DNA from: Plantago ovata
Lineage: Eukaryota; Streptophyta; Magnoliopsida; Lamiales; Plantaginaceae
Length of the DNA: 64,000 bases
Direction of reading: 5' to 3'
Assembly (NCBI GenBank): GCA_028274465.1
Contig: CM051456.1
Span: 105,809,348-105,873,347, forward strand
This document shows, one piece after another, positions 43,594 through 52,980 of the stretch; the first letter of the stretch is position 1, and each line of letters opens with the position of its first letter. The notes below the pieces were generated by a model that worked only from the letters and a program-made list of their open reading frames with translations, ran no database searches and had not been told where the DNA came from. The position numbers and the translations under genes are program-made.

Positions 43594-44318
43594 GGGTCCA
43601 TTGATTTTTAATACCCTGTTAGTGACCCTAATAACAAAAAAAAACACCTTATGCACACAATTACTTTTTAGTCCAAAGTCAACACAAATTCATTATTCCA
43701 AAATTTGATTTTGATGAATCCAAACACCCCTTAGTGTTTTAAAATAAAAAAAAGAGAAAATCTTTTTTTTTTCTTTTCTCTTTTTCTTTTTTCCTTTTTT
43801 CTTTTTCTTTTTCCTTTTCTCTTTCTTTTTCAATTCTTTCTCGTCTCCGGTACCGGAGGTTGCTCCGGCGACTGGAGCAAGCTCCAGATTGGAAACGCTC
43901 CGGTACGGGAAACGCTCCGATCTGGAGCTTGCTCCAGTCGTCGGAGCTTGCTCCCGTACCAGAGCAAGCTCCGATCTAAAGCTTGCTCCAGTCATCGGAG
44001 CAAGCTCCAGTCGTCGGAGCTTGCTCCGGTTACCGAAGCAACCTCCGGTACCGGAGACGAGGAAGAATTGAAAAAGAAAGAGAAAAGGAAAAAGAAAAAC
44101 AAAAAAGGAAAAAAAGAAAGAAAGAAAACGAGAAAATAAAAAAATAAAATGTTTTCTCCTTTTTTTTAATTTTAAAACACTAAGGAGTGTATGGATTCAT
44201 CAAAATCAAATTTTGAGATAATGAATTTGTGTTGACTTTGGACTAAAATGTAACTGTGTACACATGAAGGTATTTTTTGAGAAAGGGTCATTAGTTGTCA
44301 CTAAAAATCAAAATTTTC
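43594..44318. mobile_element. MULE-type foldback element with GGAGC palindrome core
   Basis: A 725-bp element. Inverted arms of about 250 bp share AGTCCAAAGTCAACACAAAT and AAAATTTGATTTTGATGAAT in opposite orientation, then long pyrimidine or purine tracts. The left terminus GGGTCCATTGATTTTTAATA matches the terminus of the foldback element at 19878-20762. The probable target duplication is TATTTTTTA (left) and TATTTTTTTA (right), equal except for one T. The centre (43845-44062) is a palindrome array. There is no transposase. Confidence 0.75.
43845..44062. repeat. Array of GGAGCAAGCTCC-type palindromes
   Basis: About ten units of GGAGCAAGCTCC, GGAGCTTGCTCC and variants are separated by GTCGTC, GTACC or GATCT spacers. 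The array is bounded on both sides by the palindrome CTCCGGTACCGGAG. The unit differs from the TGGCGGAGC unit of the other foldback element, but both are built on GGAGC/GCTCC. Confidence 0.9.
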
Positions 44319-44367
44319 TATTTTTTTATTATTTTGTTTTTTAAAATGCACATCTAGCTACCCTACT

Positions 44368-44695
44368 TATTAGAATATCCCACAACCCATGTGATAGACA
44401 ATATTAACACATATATATAAGTTGGATAAACTCATGACCTTAATAAGGTCTTATAAAGTGTTATTGACCCAAGTTCAATATGGTATCAGAGCCAAGGTTG
44501 ATGATAGGTGTCCCAACTGATGATAATTTCGGCTTGCCCAATGACGGCATTTTACGATTCCACGTGTAGAGCCGACTAGCCACGACCTACTCGTGGAGGG
44601 GGGGGGGGCGTGTTAGAATATCTCACATCACTATATAACTTGGATAACCTTATCATCTTAACAAGGACTTTTAAGGTGTTATTAACTCAATTTCA
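44368..44695 (+). mobile_element. TRIM (miniature LTR retrotransposon), fossil
   Basis: Short terminal repeats at about 44368-44477 and 44610-44695 share TTAGAATATC, CAC and TTATTRACYCAA. A primer site TGGTATCAGAGCC (44481-44493) matches initiator tRNA-Met, and a G-rich tract (44594-44608) precedes the right repeat. Flanking CTACT and ATACT may be a decayed 5-bp duplication. It has no coding capacity and looks structurally whole, with diverged repeats. Confidence 0.75.
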
Positions 44696-44699
44696 ATAC

Positions 44700-45430
44700 T
44701 ACTTCTACACTATTTTTTTAGGATCTTATAACTTCAATTATTCATAAACAAACTTATATCTCCGATCAATTTAAACCCTTAATCTCTTATGTGATACTCC
44801 GATGGACCAGCACCCCTACCGCTCCCACCACCCTTATAAATTCCACTACAAGCCCATAATATGACCCTTATATTATTGTATGTGACAGGATATAGGAGAT
44901 CGATGTTATATATGGGAGACAACCTAAAGTTAGGTTAGACTAGTTGACTAAACAGGATGCACTAAAAATGCTGTACACATGTGCATATAATGTGGTACTA
45001 CAGTATATGCCGATTTTATGTCACAGTCCTGCTTCTAATTTCTATCGAGCCACAGATTGTTGATATATAGCCTCAGCCTCACTCAAGGAATATTATAGTT
45101 GACTTCCACCATTGACCATGTAATGTAATGTAAATATGTAAATGCCGTCCGAATCTTTTCTTTCTTGCCTTCACTGACTCCTCACTTGAAAAATGACTAA
45201 ATTTTGTATGATAAAATTTTGAGTTTTTAGTAGAGTTGAATTGGATGCTAATTAGATTTTCGCTTAACTAGATTAAAGTAGTGTCACGTGAATGCATATG
45301 GCAGCTTCCCACTAGGCTCAATTATATGTATTTACCACCCTTTTAAAAGAATAGGAGAATGAAAATTCAATTTTCCTAACCTTCTTGATCATGATGCCCC
45401 ACGTCCAATCTTATCACCATTATCACTTCC
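44700..45430. other. Upstream region of the carboxylesterase gene
   Basis: AT-rich, no gene. It ends in the promoter of the carboxylesterase. No mobile element was recognised between the TRIM and the promoter. Confidence 0.4.
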
Positions 45431-45436
45431 ACCGCC

Positions 45437-45447
45437 TATATATAAGT
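45437..45447 (+). promoter_or_regulatory. TATA box of the carboxylesterase gene
   Basis: CTATATATAAG lies about 90 bp before the chosen ATG at 45535. This argues that the in-frame ATG at 45385 is upstream of transcription and is not the start. Confidence 0.6.
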
Positions 45448-45534
45448 TTCAATGAGCCAATCAACAATCTCATCAAAGCCATATATTTCCAAGTTCATCC
45501 CCCAAAGTGTTCCCCCATCTTACAAAGAGAGAGA

Positions 45535-46539
45535 ATGGTTTCTTCCTTGCTCCATGATCCATTACACACCCTTCAAATCAAAGACTCCCAACAACATAGA
45601 GTCCTAGTTGAGGAAATTGATGGCCTTATAAGGGTCTACAAAGATGGTCAGGTGGATCGGCCTCCGATCATGCCATGTGTCGGGACATCATTGGCTCCTG
45701 AGCTTGGGATCACGTGCCGGGACTTGATTATAGACAAGTACACCAACCTTTGGGCACGTCTATATGTCCCAAATGTGATCACTCTAGGGAGATCACTCCC
45801 TTTGCTAGTGTACTTCCACGGAGGCGGGTTTTGTGTTGGCTCCGCGTCTTGGGTTTGCTATCACGAGTTCCTTGCAAAGTTGTCCGCTAAGACAAATTGT
45901 GTCATCTTGTCGGTCAATTACAGATTAGCACCTGAGAATCCCCTACCAGCAGCATACGATGACGGTGTACGATCTGTTACATGGGCTAAACAACAACCAT
46001 TTGTTAGCACGAGCCACTGGTGGACTAACAAATGTGACATGTCTAGCATTATTTTGGTCGGTGATAGTGCCGGTGCAAATATTGTGTATAATGTTGCCCT
46101 TAGGTTAAGACCATTGGAGTACTCTATCAAGGGTCTGATACTTATACAACCGTTCTTCGGTGGTGAAGCGAGGACTCACTCCGAGAAGAACACAATCGTA
46201 CCTCCACGGTCGGCTCTTGCACTAGCGACTTCCGACAGTTATTGGAGGTTGTCGTTGCCCAAGGGGGCAGATCGGGACCATCCGTGGTGTAACCCGGTCG
46301 GTAAAGGGGTGGCAAAGTTTGATGGTTTGGGTATGTTGGTTTGTATAGCGGAGATGGACATATTGAAGGATAGGAACTTGGAGTTATGTGCTAGTTTAGC
46401 AAGCAAGGGTAACAAAGTTGAGCAAGTGATGTGTAGAGGTGTCGGCCATGCCTTTCAGATTCTTGACAAGTCTTCTCTCTCACAAAATCGTACTCGTGAA
46501 TTGATTTCTCATATCAGCAACTTCATTGCTAGTAGGTGA
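45535..46539 (+). CDS. CXE: Plant class I carboxylesterase (CXE, alpha/beta hydrolase-3)
   Basis: An intact intronless gene of 334 codons. It belongs to the CXE/GID1-like alpha/beta hydrolases that cleave carboxyl esters of small metabolites; the substrate cannot be told. The oxyanion-hole motif HGGGF is at residues 95-99 and the nucleophile motif GDSAG at 176-180 (Ser178). The likely acid is Asp275 (AEMDILKDR) and the base His305 (GVGHAF). The HGGGF histidine and the Ser-Asp-His triad indicate a working esterase rather than the gibberellin receptor GID1. No signal peptide is evident, so it is probably cytosolic. The ATG at 45535 is chosen over an upstream in-frame ATG at 45385 because a TATA box lies between them and because MVSSLLHDPLHTLQIKD is a normal start for the family. 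It is the only host gene here without a frame problem. Confidence 0.93.
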   Translation: MVSSLLHDPLHTLQIKDSQQHRVLVEEIDGLIRVYKDGQVDRPPIMPCVGTSLAPELGITCRDLIIDKYTNLWARLYVPNVITLGRSLPLLVYFHGGGFCVGSASWVCYHEFLAKLSAKTNCVILSVNYRLAPENPLPAAYDDGVRSVTWAKQQPFVSTSHWWTNKCDMSSIILVGDSAGANIVYNVALRLRPLEYSIKGLILIQPFFGGEARTHSEKNTIVPPRSALALATSDSYWRLSLPKGADRDHPWCNPVGKGVAKFDGLGMLVCIAEMDILKDRNLELCASLASKGNKVEQVMCRGVGHAFQILDKSSLSQNRTRELISHISNFIASR

Positions 46540-46880
46540 CGGACAACAACGGGTGCTCAATTTAACATTTGTGCATCTGTAATGTTGATTATTAATTGTC
46601 ACATTATTGTTTCTAGTTTCCTACTTATCGTAATTATTAGGTAAAATTATACGTTGGCAACTGGCAAGGTCTAAAACTCGATCAAGGAGATATATATTTT
46701 CTGTAATAAATGTTGTAGTTTGTGTTTTATGATATTTATATGAATAAAATATATATGCCAAATTCTTTACTACTCCATTCATTTTTTTATTTTTTCTAAA
46801 ATCAAATTGCATTAATATAATTAAACTTACATACTATTCTTACTACGAATAAAAGTATTACTATCATGATCTATTACAAT
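46540..46880. other. 3' flank of the carboxylesterase gene
   Basis: Holds the 3' UTR and AT-rich spacer. AATAAA-like words occur near 46744, but the poly(A) site cannot be fixed. No other gene is seen. Confidence 0.4.
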
Positions 46881-47148
46881 CTTCATCCATTGTGGGTAAG
46901 AGTCCCACACAAAATAGAAGCATCGGGCGATGTTATTATTCACAATTCGTCGTGGATCGCCAAAGGTTAGCTTGTTTGCTTCTTTAGCGATTGTGTCAGC
47001 TACTTAATTGCACTCTCTATATACAAACTGGATTCTGACTTCATCCATTTTTTCCATTCTTTTGACCGCTTTTTTTAGCAATATTTTTTGGATTGGTGTA
47101 GCTAATTCCAACCTGCAAAGACAATTTATAAGGACTTGTGAATCAGTT
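46881..47148 (-). mobile_element. LINE RNase H fragment
   Basis: On the minus strand it reads TDSQVLINCLCRLELATPIQ, VYRECN and VADTIAKEANKLTFGDPRR, with one in-frame stop. This is the C-terminal half of a plant LINE RNase H. Both ends are truncated. Confidence 0.7.
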
Positions 47149-47492
47149 TTTTTTTTACTACTCCATTCATTACTAGTACAATGTCACCTCATTTATTTGT
47201 ACTATATACTTATATTCTATATATTCTATAGACTTTCTTTAGGCATGTAAAAACAATATCTTCCACCACATTCTTAGCATGTTGGAGCGTGTGTGTAAGT
47301 TTGTAACTAAAACTCCCATGAGAGACCGTATATATTTAACTTACAACTAGACTATGTATTTTTTATGAAAATACATATACTAGTAAAATGTCTGTTGTTA
47401 ATGAAATACAGGCCCAATAAAAATATAAATATATATTTTGTTTATAAATACTTATGTTCTTAATCAAATACGGTTGTCTGTCTATTTAGGCT

Positions 47493-47687
47493 CTGTTCTC
47501 TTCGTATGAAAACTTTTTATTTTCAGTTCAGTTCTGTTCTGTTCTGTTCAGTTCTGTTCTGTTCAGTTCCATTCAATTATGTTCTCTTCTGTTCAGTCTT
47601 GCTTAGTTGTATTTTATACTACAAATAAATTCAGTTCAGTTCAGTTCAATTATGTTCAGTTCAGTTCTGTTCAGACGAAAAGAACAG
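47493..47687. mobile_element. Small MITE-like element with a pentamer core
   Basis: The left end CTGTTCTCTTCGTATGAA and the right end read inward, CTGTTCTTTTCGTCTGAA, are inverted repeats. Most of the interior is made of TTCAG, TTCTG and TTCAA pentamers. No target duplication is evident, so the superfamily is unknown. Confidence 0.6.
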
Positions 47688-48019
47688 TTTCTTTTTGTAG
47701 TATGGTTTATAAGTACTTATGATATTATATTTTATGGTTGTCAGTTTTTTCTTTTTTTTTTTTTTTCCGTAGATCTTCTCAACATGCTTAAAGCGTACTT
47801 TTTAATCCAATACATTAAGTCCTTAATTACCACTCAATCCATATCATATCATCATATGTCATCCCTCACTCTTTGCTTACAAGCTAACATTAATGTTTAA
47901 TTTGGAGAAGGAAAAATAAAAAGTGAGAAATATTTCATGAAAGATAATTATAGAATGAATTAATACACTTTTGTTTTTTCAAGCTTCTTCTTAACCAAAT
48001 TGATGCTAGCCAACTAATT

Positions 48020-48405
48020 TTTTGTCTAAAGCAGAAAAAGAGGTACTTATCAAATCAGTAATTCAAACTATTCCTACCTATGTTATGAGTTGCCTCAAAC
48101 TTATCGACTAATTGATTCCATTATTGCTAGATCTTGGTGGAAAAACGGTAAAAATAGGAAGATTCATTGGGTTAATTGGGAGTCTCATTGTGATTCTATG
48201 GAGGAATCGGTTCAGAATCTTTGTCCTCTCAAAGTGGCCATGTTCGCTTTAAACTATTTTCCTATGCAAATTGGTAACTTGGTTTCAGTGTTTTGACCGG
48301 AGGTTTGTTCCGGTCTCGAATTTTGTTGTACATATTCCATGCATTTTATGCTCTTTCATTAATAAAGCTTTTTTTGCTATTTTAAAATAAATAAATAAAT
48401 AAAAA
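48020..48405 (+). mobile_element. LINE 3' fragment, internally deleted
   Basis: Plus-strand frames read EKEVLIKSVIQTIPTYVMSC, then KLPQTYRLIDSIIARSWWKN and RKIHWVNWE, the end of a LINE reverse transcriptase. The sequence jumps to a 3' UTR with AATAAAGC and an AAAT-repeat tail at 48385-48405. The zf-RVT and RNase H parts are largely missing. Confidence 0.75.
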
Positions 48406-50340
48406 TCTTTAATACACGTGCTTAAGAGTTATTGCAGGAGCTTAATTTTGGCCTCCATATCGTCTAATATATTTATTTCAAGAGTTAACCTAGAATTTTG
48501 AGTATTATTTTATGTGAAAACTGAATAGGAATTATTATGGTTTTGTTTTTCTTTTTTTAAATTCACTTTAACAATTGTAAAACCTTTAATTTTTCGATCG
48601 TCTGGGTCAGTGACTTGCCGGCGTAACCAATTTAAAATGTGAGATGTAGTGTGTGTGTATTTTTATTTTTTTTTATAAATAAAATGAACTTTTTATATGG
48701 CGTAAAATGTAAAGGGATTTCAACTTTTAAGTGGAACCAATTCACCCAAGTTTATCGTATCTGAACTGCTATTGGAATAATAGCTGTACCTTTGAATATG
48801 TTGTCGAAATGCACTTTAAGTAGTACTCTAGTGTTTTGCAATTGGAAGTTTGTGGTTTACTAGTATGTCACTCTAAATGGTTTATATAAAAAGAAGGAAG
48901 ATTGAAAGTAAACTACAGCTTATACTGTACCCACTACAATGTTGTTGGAAAACTTAAAGCAATTCATTCTAAACCTTTTAGTGTTTTCCCTTTCAAAATG
49001 ATTATGTTATGTTGGACTCCTATATGCGGGTGAAAAAATTCCTAGGAAACATGAAGTTCTGACTTGATTATCTTATCAGAAGAGTCGGGTTAGGCTTTAC
49101 TTATCAAGCAATTGGCCGAGCTAATTATTCATTAACGATCCACTCACCCAGAGACCAGAGTGTAGGCATCCAGAGAGGAGAGGAGACACTGATTATGATT
49201 CATTGAAATTTGAAACTGATATCAAATCATTGATCATCTGTGCCTATATAATTGCCTACAATAAACAAACATGCATCTAACAAATACTAGCACTACTATA
49301 GTCTATATAGTAAGTAGTTCTTGATGCTTACTTTATGTATTGTATAAGTGTTCGTCAAAGAAAATATTGGATGGTGTTACGTTCGTCAATGTTGCGTAGT
49401 GGTATTATTATTTCTAATTATATCTCTGGTGCAGTGATGAACGTGTTGAGTATGATATGAAGATGATCATTTATTTTAATTATATTACTCATATAAGTTA
49501 TTATTTTAATTTACTAAACATAAATGACAGATAATTTTGTCGAGATCGTAGGAGAAGCAGACAAATTTGTGAAATACTTTTTCTCAAAGTGGATATCGGA
49601 TTCTATTTCTCCTTTTCGGATTCGATCTTTAATATTTTATTTTTCTTAAAAAATTTTACACACCCACTTAAAGTTTCTAGTAACACTCATACTACAAAAG
49701 CAATATCTCGAGAGCATCTCTTGTTACTATATTTAAACTAAGTAGAAACCATGATTTTTATTGTTGTTTCTGATGACAAATTTAAGAATGAAATGATTAG
49801 TAAGAAATCTGTTTCCATAAGTACAAGATCATTAATATTCATTATTATAATAAAATAAAATAGAATTTAACTTTTAAAACCTGCGTGAACTTTTTCTAGG
49901 AGTAGCTTGTAATATGCCAACCAGCTGAGACAGTACTTTTTCAAGTAGAAGGGGTCACAAAGAGAATAATTGATCATACCTTGATTAGACCAGCTCCCCT
50001 ACTGAAGTCTTGTGGTGTCCGATGGAGGAGAAAATCCACCAAACGCATTTGGTAATACGGGTTTCTTCCCTTCTTTTTTTTTTTAATTCTCTCTTCCTGT
50101 TCTTTTATTTCCTTTCATTGTTCGGGGTTGGAAAATACTTGTGGTTTAAAAACCAGCTCCCCCACTGAAATATATTGTGGTTTAAAAAAGAAATGAGAAA
50201 TATAAAAATAAATTTGGATATTTTATAAAGTTTTATGGTTTAAAATGGAGATTATGATAGAGTTTTGGAAGAGGATTTGTGAGTGCTTAATGATAGGTTA
50301 TTTTGTATTTATTTATTTTTTAAATAATAAACCATGCATT
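48406..50340. other. Gene-free stretch
   Basis: AT-rich with no convincing gene or complete mobile element. A short direct repeat (ACCAGCTCCC plus flanks) occurs at about 49989 and 50151. The last 8 bases (CATGCATT) are the target duplication of the hAT element that follows. Confidence 0.5.
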
Positions 50341-50898
50341 CAGGGGCGAACGCAGGATTTTATGTCAGGGGTAGCAAAATTTTGTAAACTAATTTTTTTC
50401 TTCCAAAATTAAGTAATAAAATTATGTAAAGTTAATCCCTTTTAAACTTAACAATTATTGAATGTCAAATTTTTCACTTTCAAATGTATATATTACATAA
50501 AAATATGTCGAAAATGTAGAAAGAAAATATAAAACTTATGTATATTTTTAAAAAGTATATATACAGCGAGCTAGATGAAAGAAAATTGTAAGAAAAAAAA
50601 TGACAAAATAGAAAGTTAGAAAGAAATTGAAAATATAACACTAATAACACAAAAAAATATAAAGTTGAAATTGAAGAATATGAGAAATCAAAATGGGAGA
50701 ATGTAAAACAATGAAAAAAGAAATAATATTGAAACAAAACTTTATACACAGGGTGTATCGAACCGTCGACATAGAAGAAACGAGGCATTTTGGCACCATG
50801 GCACAACCATCAGACTACAAGTGATTTAGCTACTAAATGTATAATAATACAATAATGTAACATTTCCAGGGGCATGCGCCTTAGTGTGCTCACCCCTG
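50341..50898. mobile_element. Non-autonomous hAT element (MITE)
   Basis: A 558-bp element with a perfect 8-bp target duplication CATGCATT (50333-50340 and 50899-50906). The ends are CAGGGGCGAACGCA and, read inward from the right, CAGGGGTGAGCACA. On the minus strand it carries tRNA-like boxes: TAGTCTGATGG near 50815 and GGTTCGATAC near 50763. There is no transposase frame. Confidence 0.9.
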
Positions 50899-50977
50899 CA
50901 TGCATTGCATAATCAAGTGAAGAGTTCTTACAAAAGAGATAAAGTATCAGCTAGTTAACAATAAGCTTAAAAGGGAG

Positions 50978-51165
50978 TTATAAAGGTAGCCAAGTGGTAA
51001 AGGTGTTGGAGTAGCATATGAGAGGTTGAGGGTTCGAACCCTGACGGAGGCCTAAGGTTCGTTTTGGCATATTTGGAGTTATAAGGTTGGTATATGTGTA
51101 GTGTAGCAATAGGAGTAGTATAGTTAGATTTGGTTGTTTAAAGAAAAAAAGAAAGAAAAAAAAAA
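50978..51165 (+). mobile_element. tRNA-derived SINE
   Basis: The pol III boxes are intact: box A TAGCCAAGTGG (50987) and box B GGTTCGAACCC (51031). A poly-purine A-rich tail runs from about 51142 to 51165. The flanks GCTTAAAAGGGAG and GCCTAAAAGAGAC look like a decayed target duplication of 11-13 bp. Confidence 0.85.
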
Positions 51166-51189
51166 GCCTAAAAGAGACATTGTTCATAT

Positions 51190-51563
51190 CACTTATTACA
51201 AGATTTGATAGCCAAGTTTGGGCAGTGATCCCATTCCTTGTGATATTTTTTTTGTCTCAAATTAAGTTTGTTGATGCCCTGGACAAAATGCATTTTCGCT
51301 ACCCTCCTTAGCGAGTTTCTATGCAACTTGGTTCATTTCTCGGTAGACAAAAGATATATTCTTCACTTTCACTTGATCATACAGCTCCCATATGTCTTCA
51401 ATGATGGCCCTGTGCTAGATTGCCGGCTTCATTTCCCTGCAGATACATTGTACAACATAGTTTGAATCAGATTGTACATAAACATTGCAAAGATTATCCT
51501 TGGCAATATCGAGTCCCATTCTAATAACCAGGCATTCGGCAGTAGTGTTGTCTATTCTTCCAA
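51190..51563 (-). mobile_element. LINE RNase H, 3' half (separated by an LTR insertion)
   Basis: On the minus strand it reads NTTAECLVIRMGLDIAKDN and VQSDSNYVVQCICREMKPAI, then FVYREMNQVA and KLAKEGSEN, with in-frame stops. The 5' half of the same domain is at 59920-60060 on the far side of the Athila-like element. The 3' end probably lies in the T-rich stretch near 51245 or just before the SINE. Confidence 0.8.
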
Positions 51564-51568
51564 GGTAT

Positions 51569-52835
51569 TGATGAATGTGTATTTTACACTTTCATTTGAG
51601 TCTTTTTCACCTATTTCAGCTATCCTCTATGTTAATTTAGCTATATTTTAGTGCATTTTATTAGAATAGTGTCACGTTTCCTTTAGATTTTATTTTACAG
51701 GTTTTGGTTGAAAATCGAGGATTTCCGGGCAATTATATTGAAGTTGACAAGGAATTGGTGTTCCAGAAGCCTATTTGAAGTATCTGAAGGTTTCCGGATA
51801 GAATTTGAAGTCTAGGGGTCGAATCTGGAGGTTAGAAGGCCACTAGAAGTCAGAAACCGAGTCCGAAAAGGGGAAGAAATCAAAAAACGCGTCGAAAACA
51901 CGGAATTCCGCGAGATTTTCTCTGGGGCGAACCGCCCCAGACGTGGGGCGAACCGCCCCACACTTATTCGAAGCCTATATATAGTTGCTCAAATTTTCTC
52001 CGAAATTTATACTTTTCCAGACCTACTTTTTCACCTTTCTCTGTAGTTTTAGGTAGGAACTTCCCAGAGCCTGTTCTGGGGGCTCGTAGCTTAGGGGACA
52101 CTTTTTCATAGCAGATTGGAGCTTGTAGGATCGCAATTCTTCGGAGATTGACAACCTTCGGTAACATTGTATCTTACAGTTTATTCTACTTATTTTAATA
52201 TATCTTTCCATATGTTTTCTTCTATGATTTCTGTTGATTGCATGCCTATTATGAGTAGCTAAACTTATCGTTGGTGGTAGTATGTGAATTCTTAGCGAAG
52301 GAAAGATAATCATGCTAATGGCTATATCGCGCATTATACTCCGTGTTATTGCTTTATTTCGTTGATCAGACTCAGCCTAAATTTTCGTATGTTGTATTAA
52401 TTATTATGCACAATTGGACCTTCGTCGACCTATACGCATGTTTATCTTCGTAGTGTTGAATAATTACGGAACACAATAGGACAATAGTGATTGACTTGTC
52501 AGAATCATTATCTTCGTAGTGCTTAATAATTGCAACAGGACATTAGATTGATCAAAGATCTCCATGCAAGACCGTTTACGCATGATTATCGACCCATTAT
52601 GCTTTGAAGGATCATACTATCACCAATCTCCATTATCTGTTAGAAACCCCTTTGCTATTACGTCTGCTGTTTTATATTCTCTAGTTAAATAGATAAAGCT
52701 AGTTATAGTCCTGAGAGAACGACACTCGAGGTCATTCTACTGCTACACTACGGTTTTCGTTGTAGTTGTGAATTGCCTTTGGCTAAATAACAAATATATT
52801 TGACTGAACCGGAACCGACAAATCCGCGTTCATCA
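51569..52835 (+). repeat. 5' LTR of the Athila-like element
   Basis: 1,267 bp, starting TGATGAATGTG and ending GCGTTCATCA. It contains a TATA-like CTATATATAG near 51975 and two perfect copies of the palindrome GGGGCGAACCGCCCC (51924-51938 and 51945-51959). Confidence 0.95.
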
Positions 52836-52980
52836 AATTGGCGTCGCTGCCGGGGACTATACTCCTTTTTTCTGTTTAATTTGTTTATATTTTCAGCTTT
52901 CGATTCCTAATTCTATTAGTTTTAGTTTTCCTTTTTAATCTCTCTCTGATACTGCTTTCCTAGTCTGTTACAGATAGTGT

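Noticed and set aside
45385-45534. Upstream in-frame ATG that would add 50 residues to the carboxylesterase
   Set aside because: A TATA box lies at 45437, the added residues do not look like the family or a targeting peptide, and family members start near the ATG at 45535.
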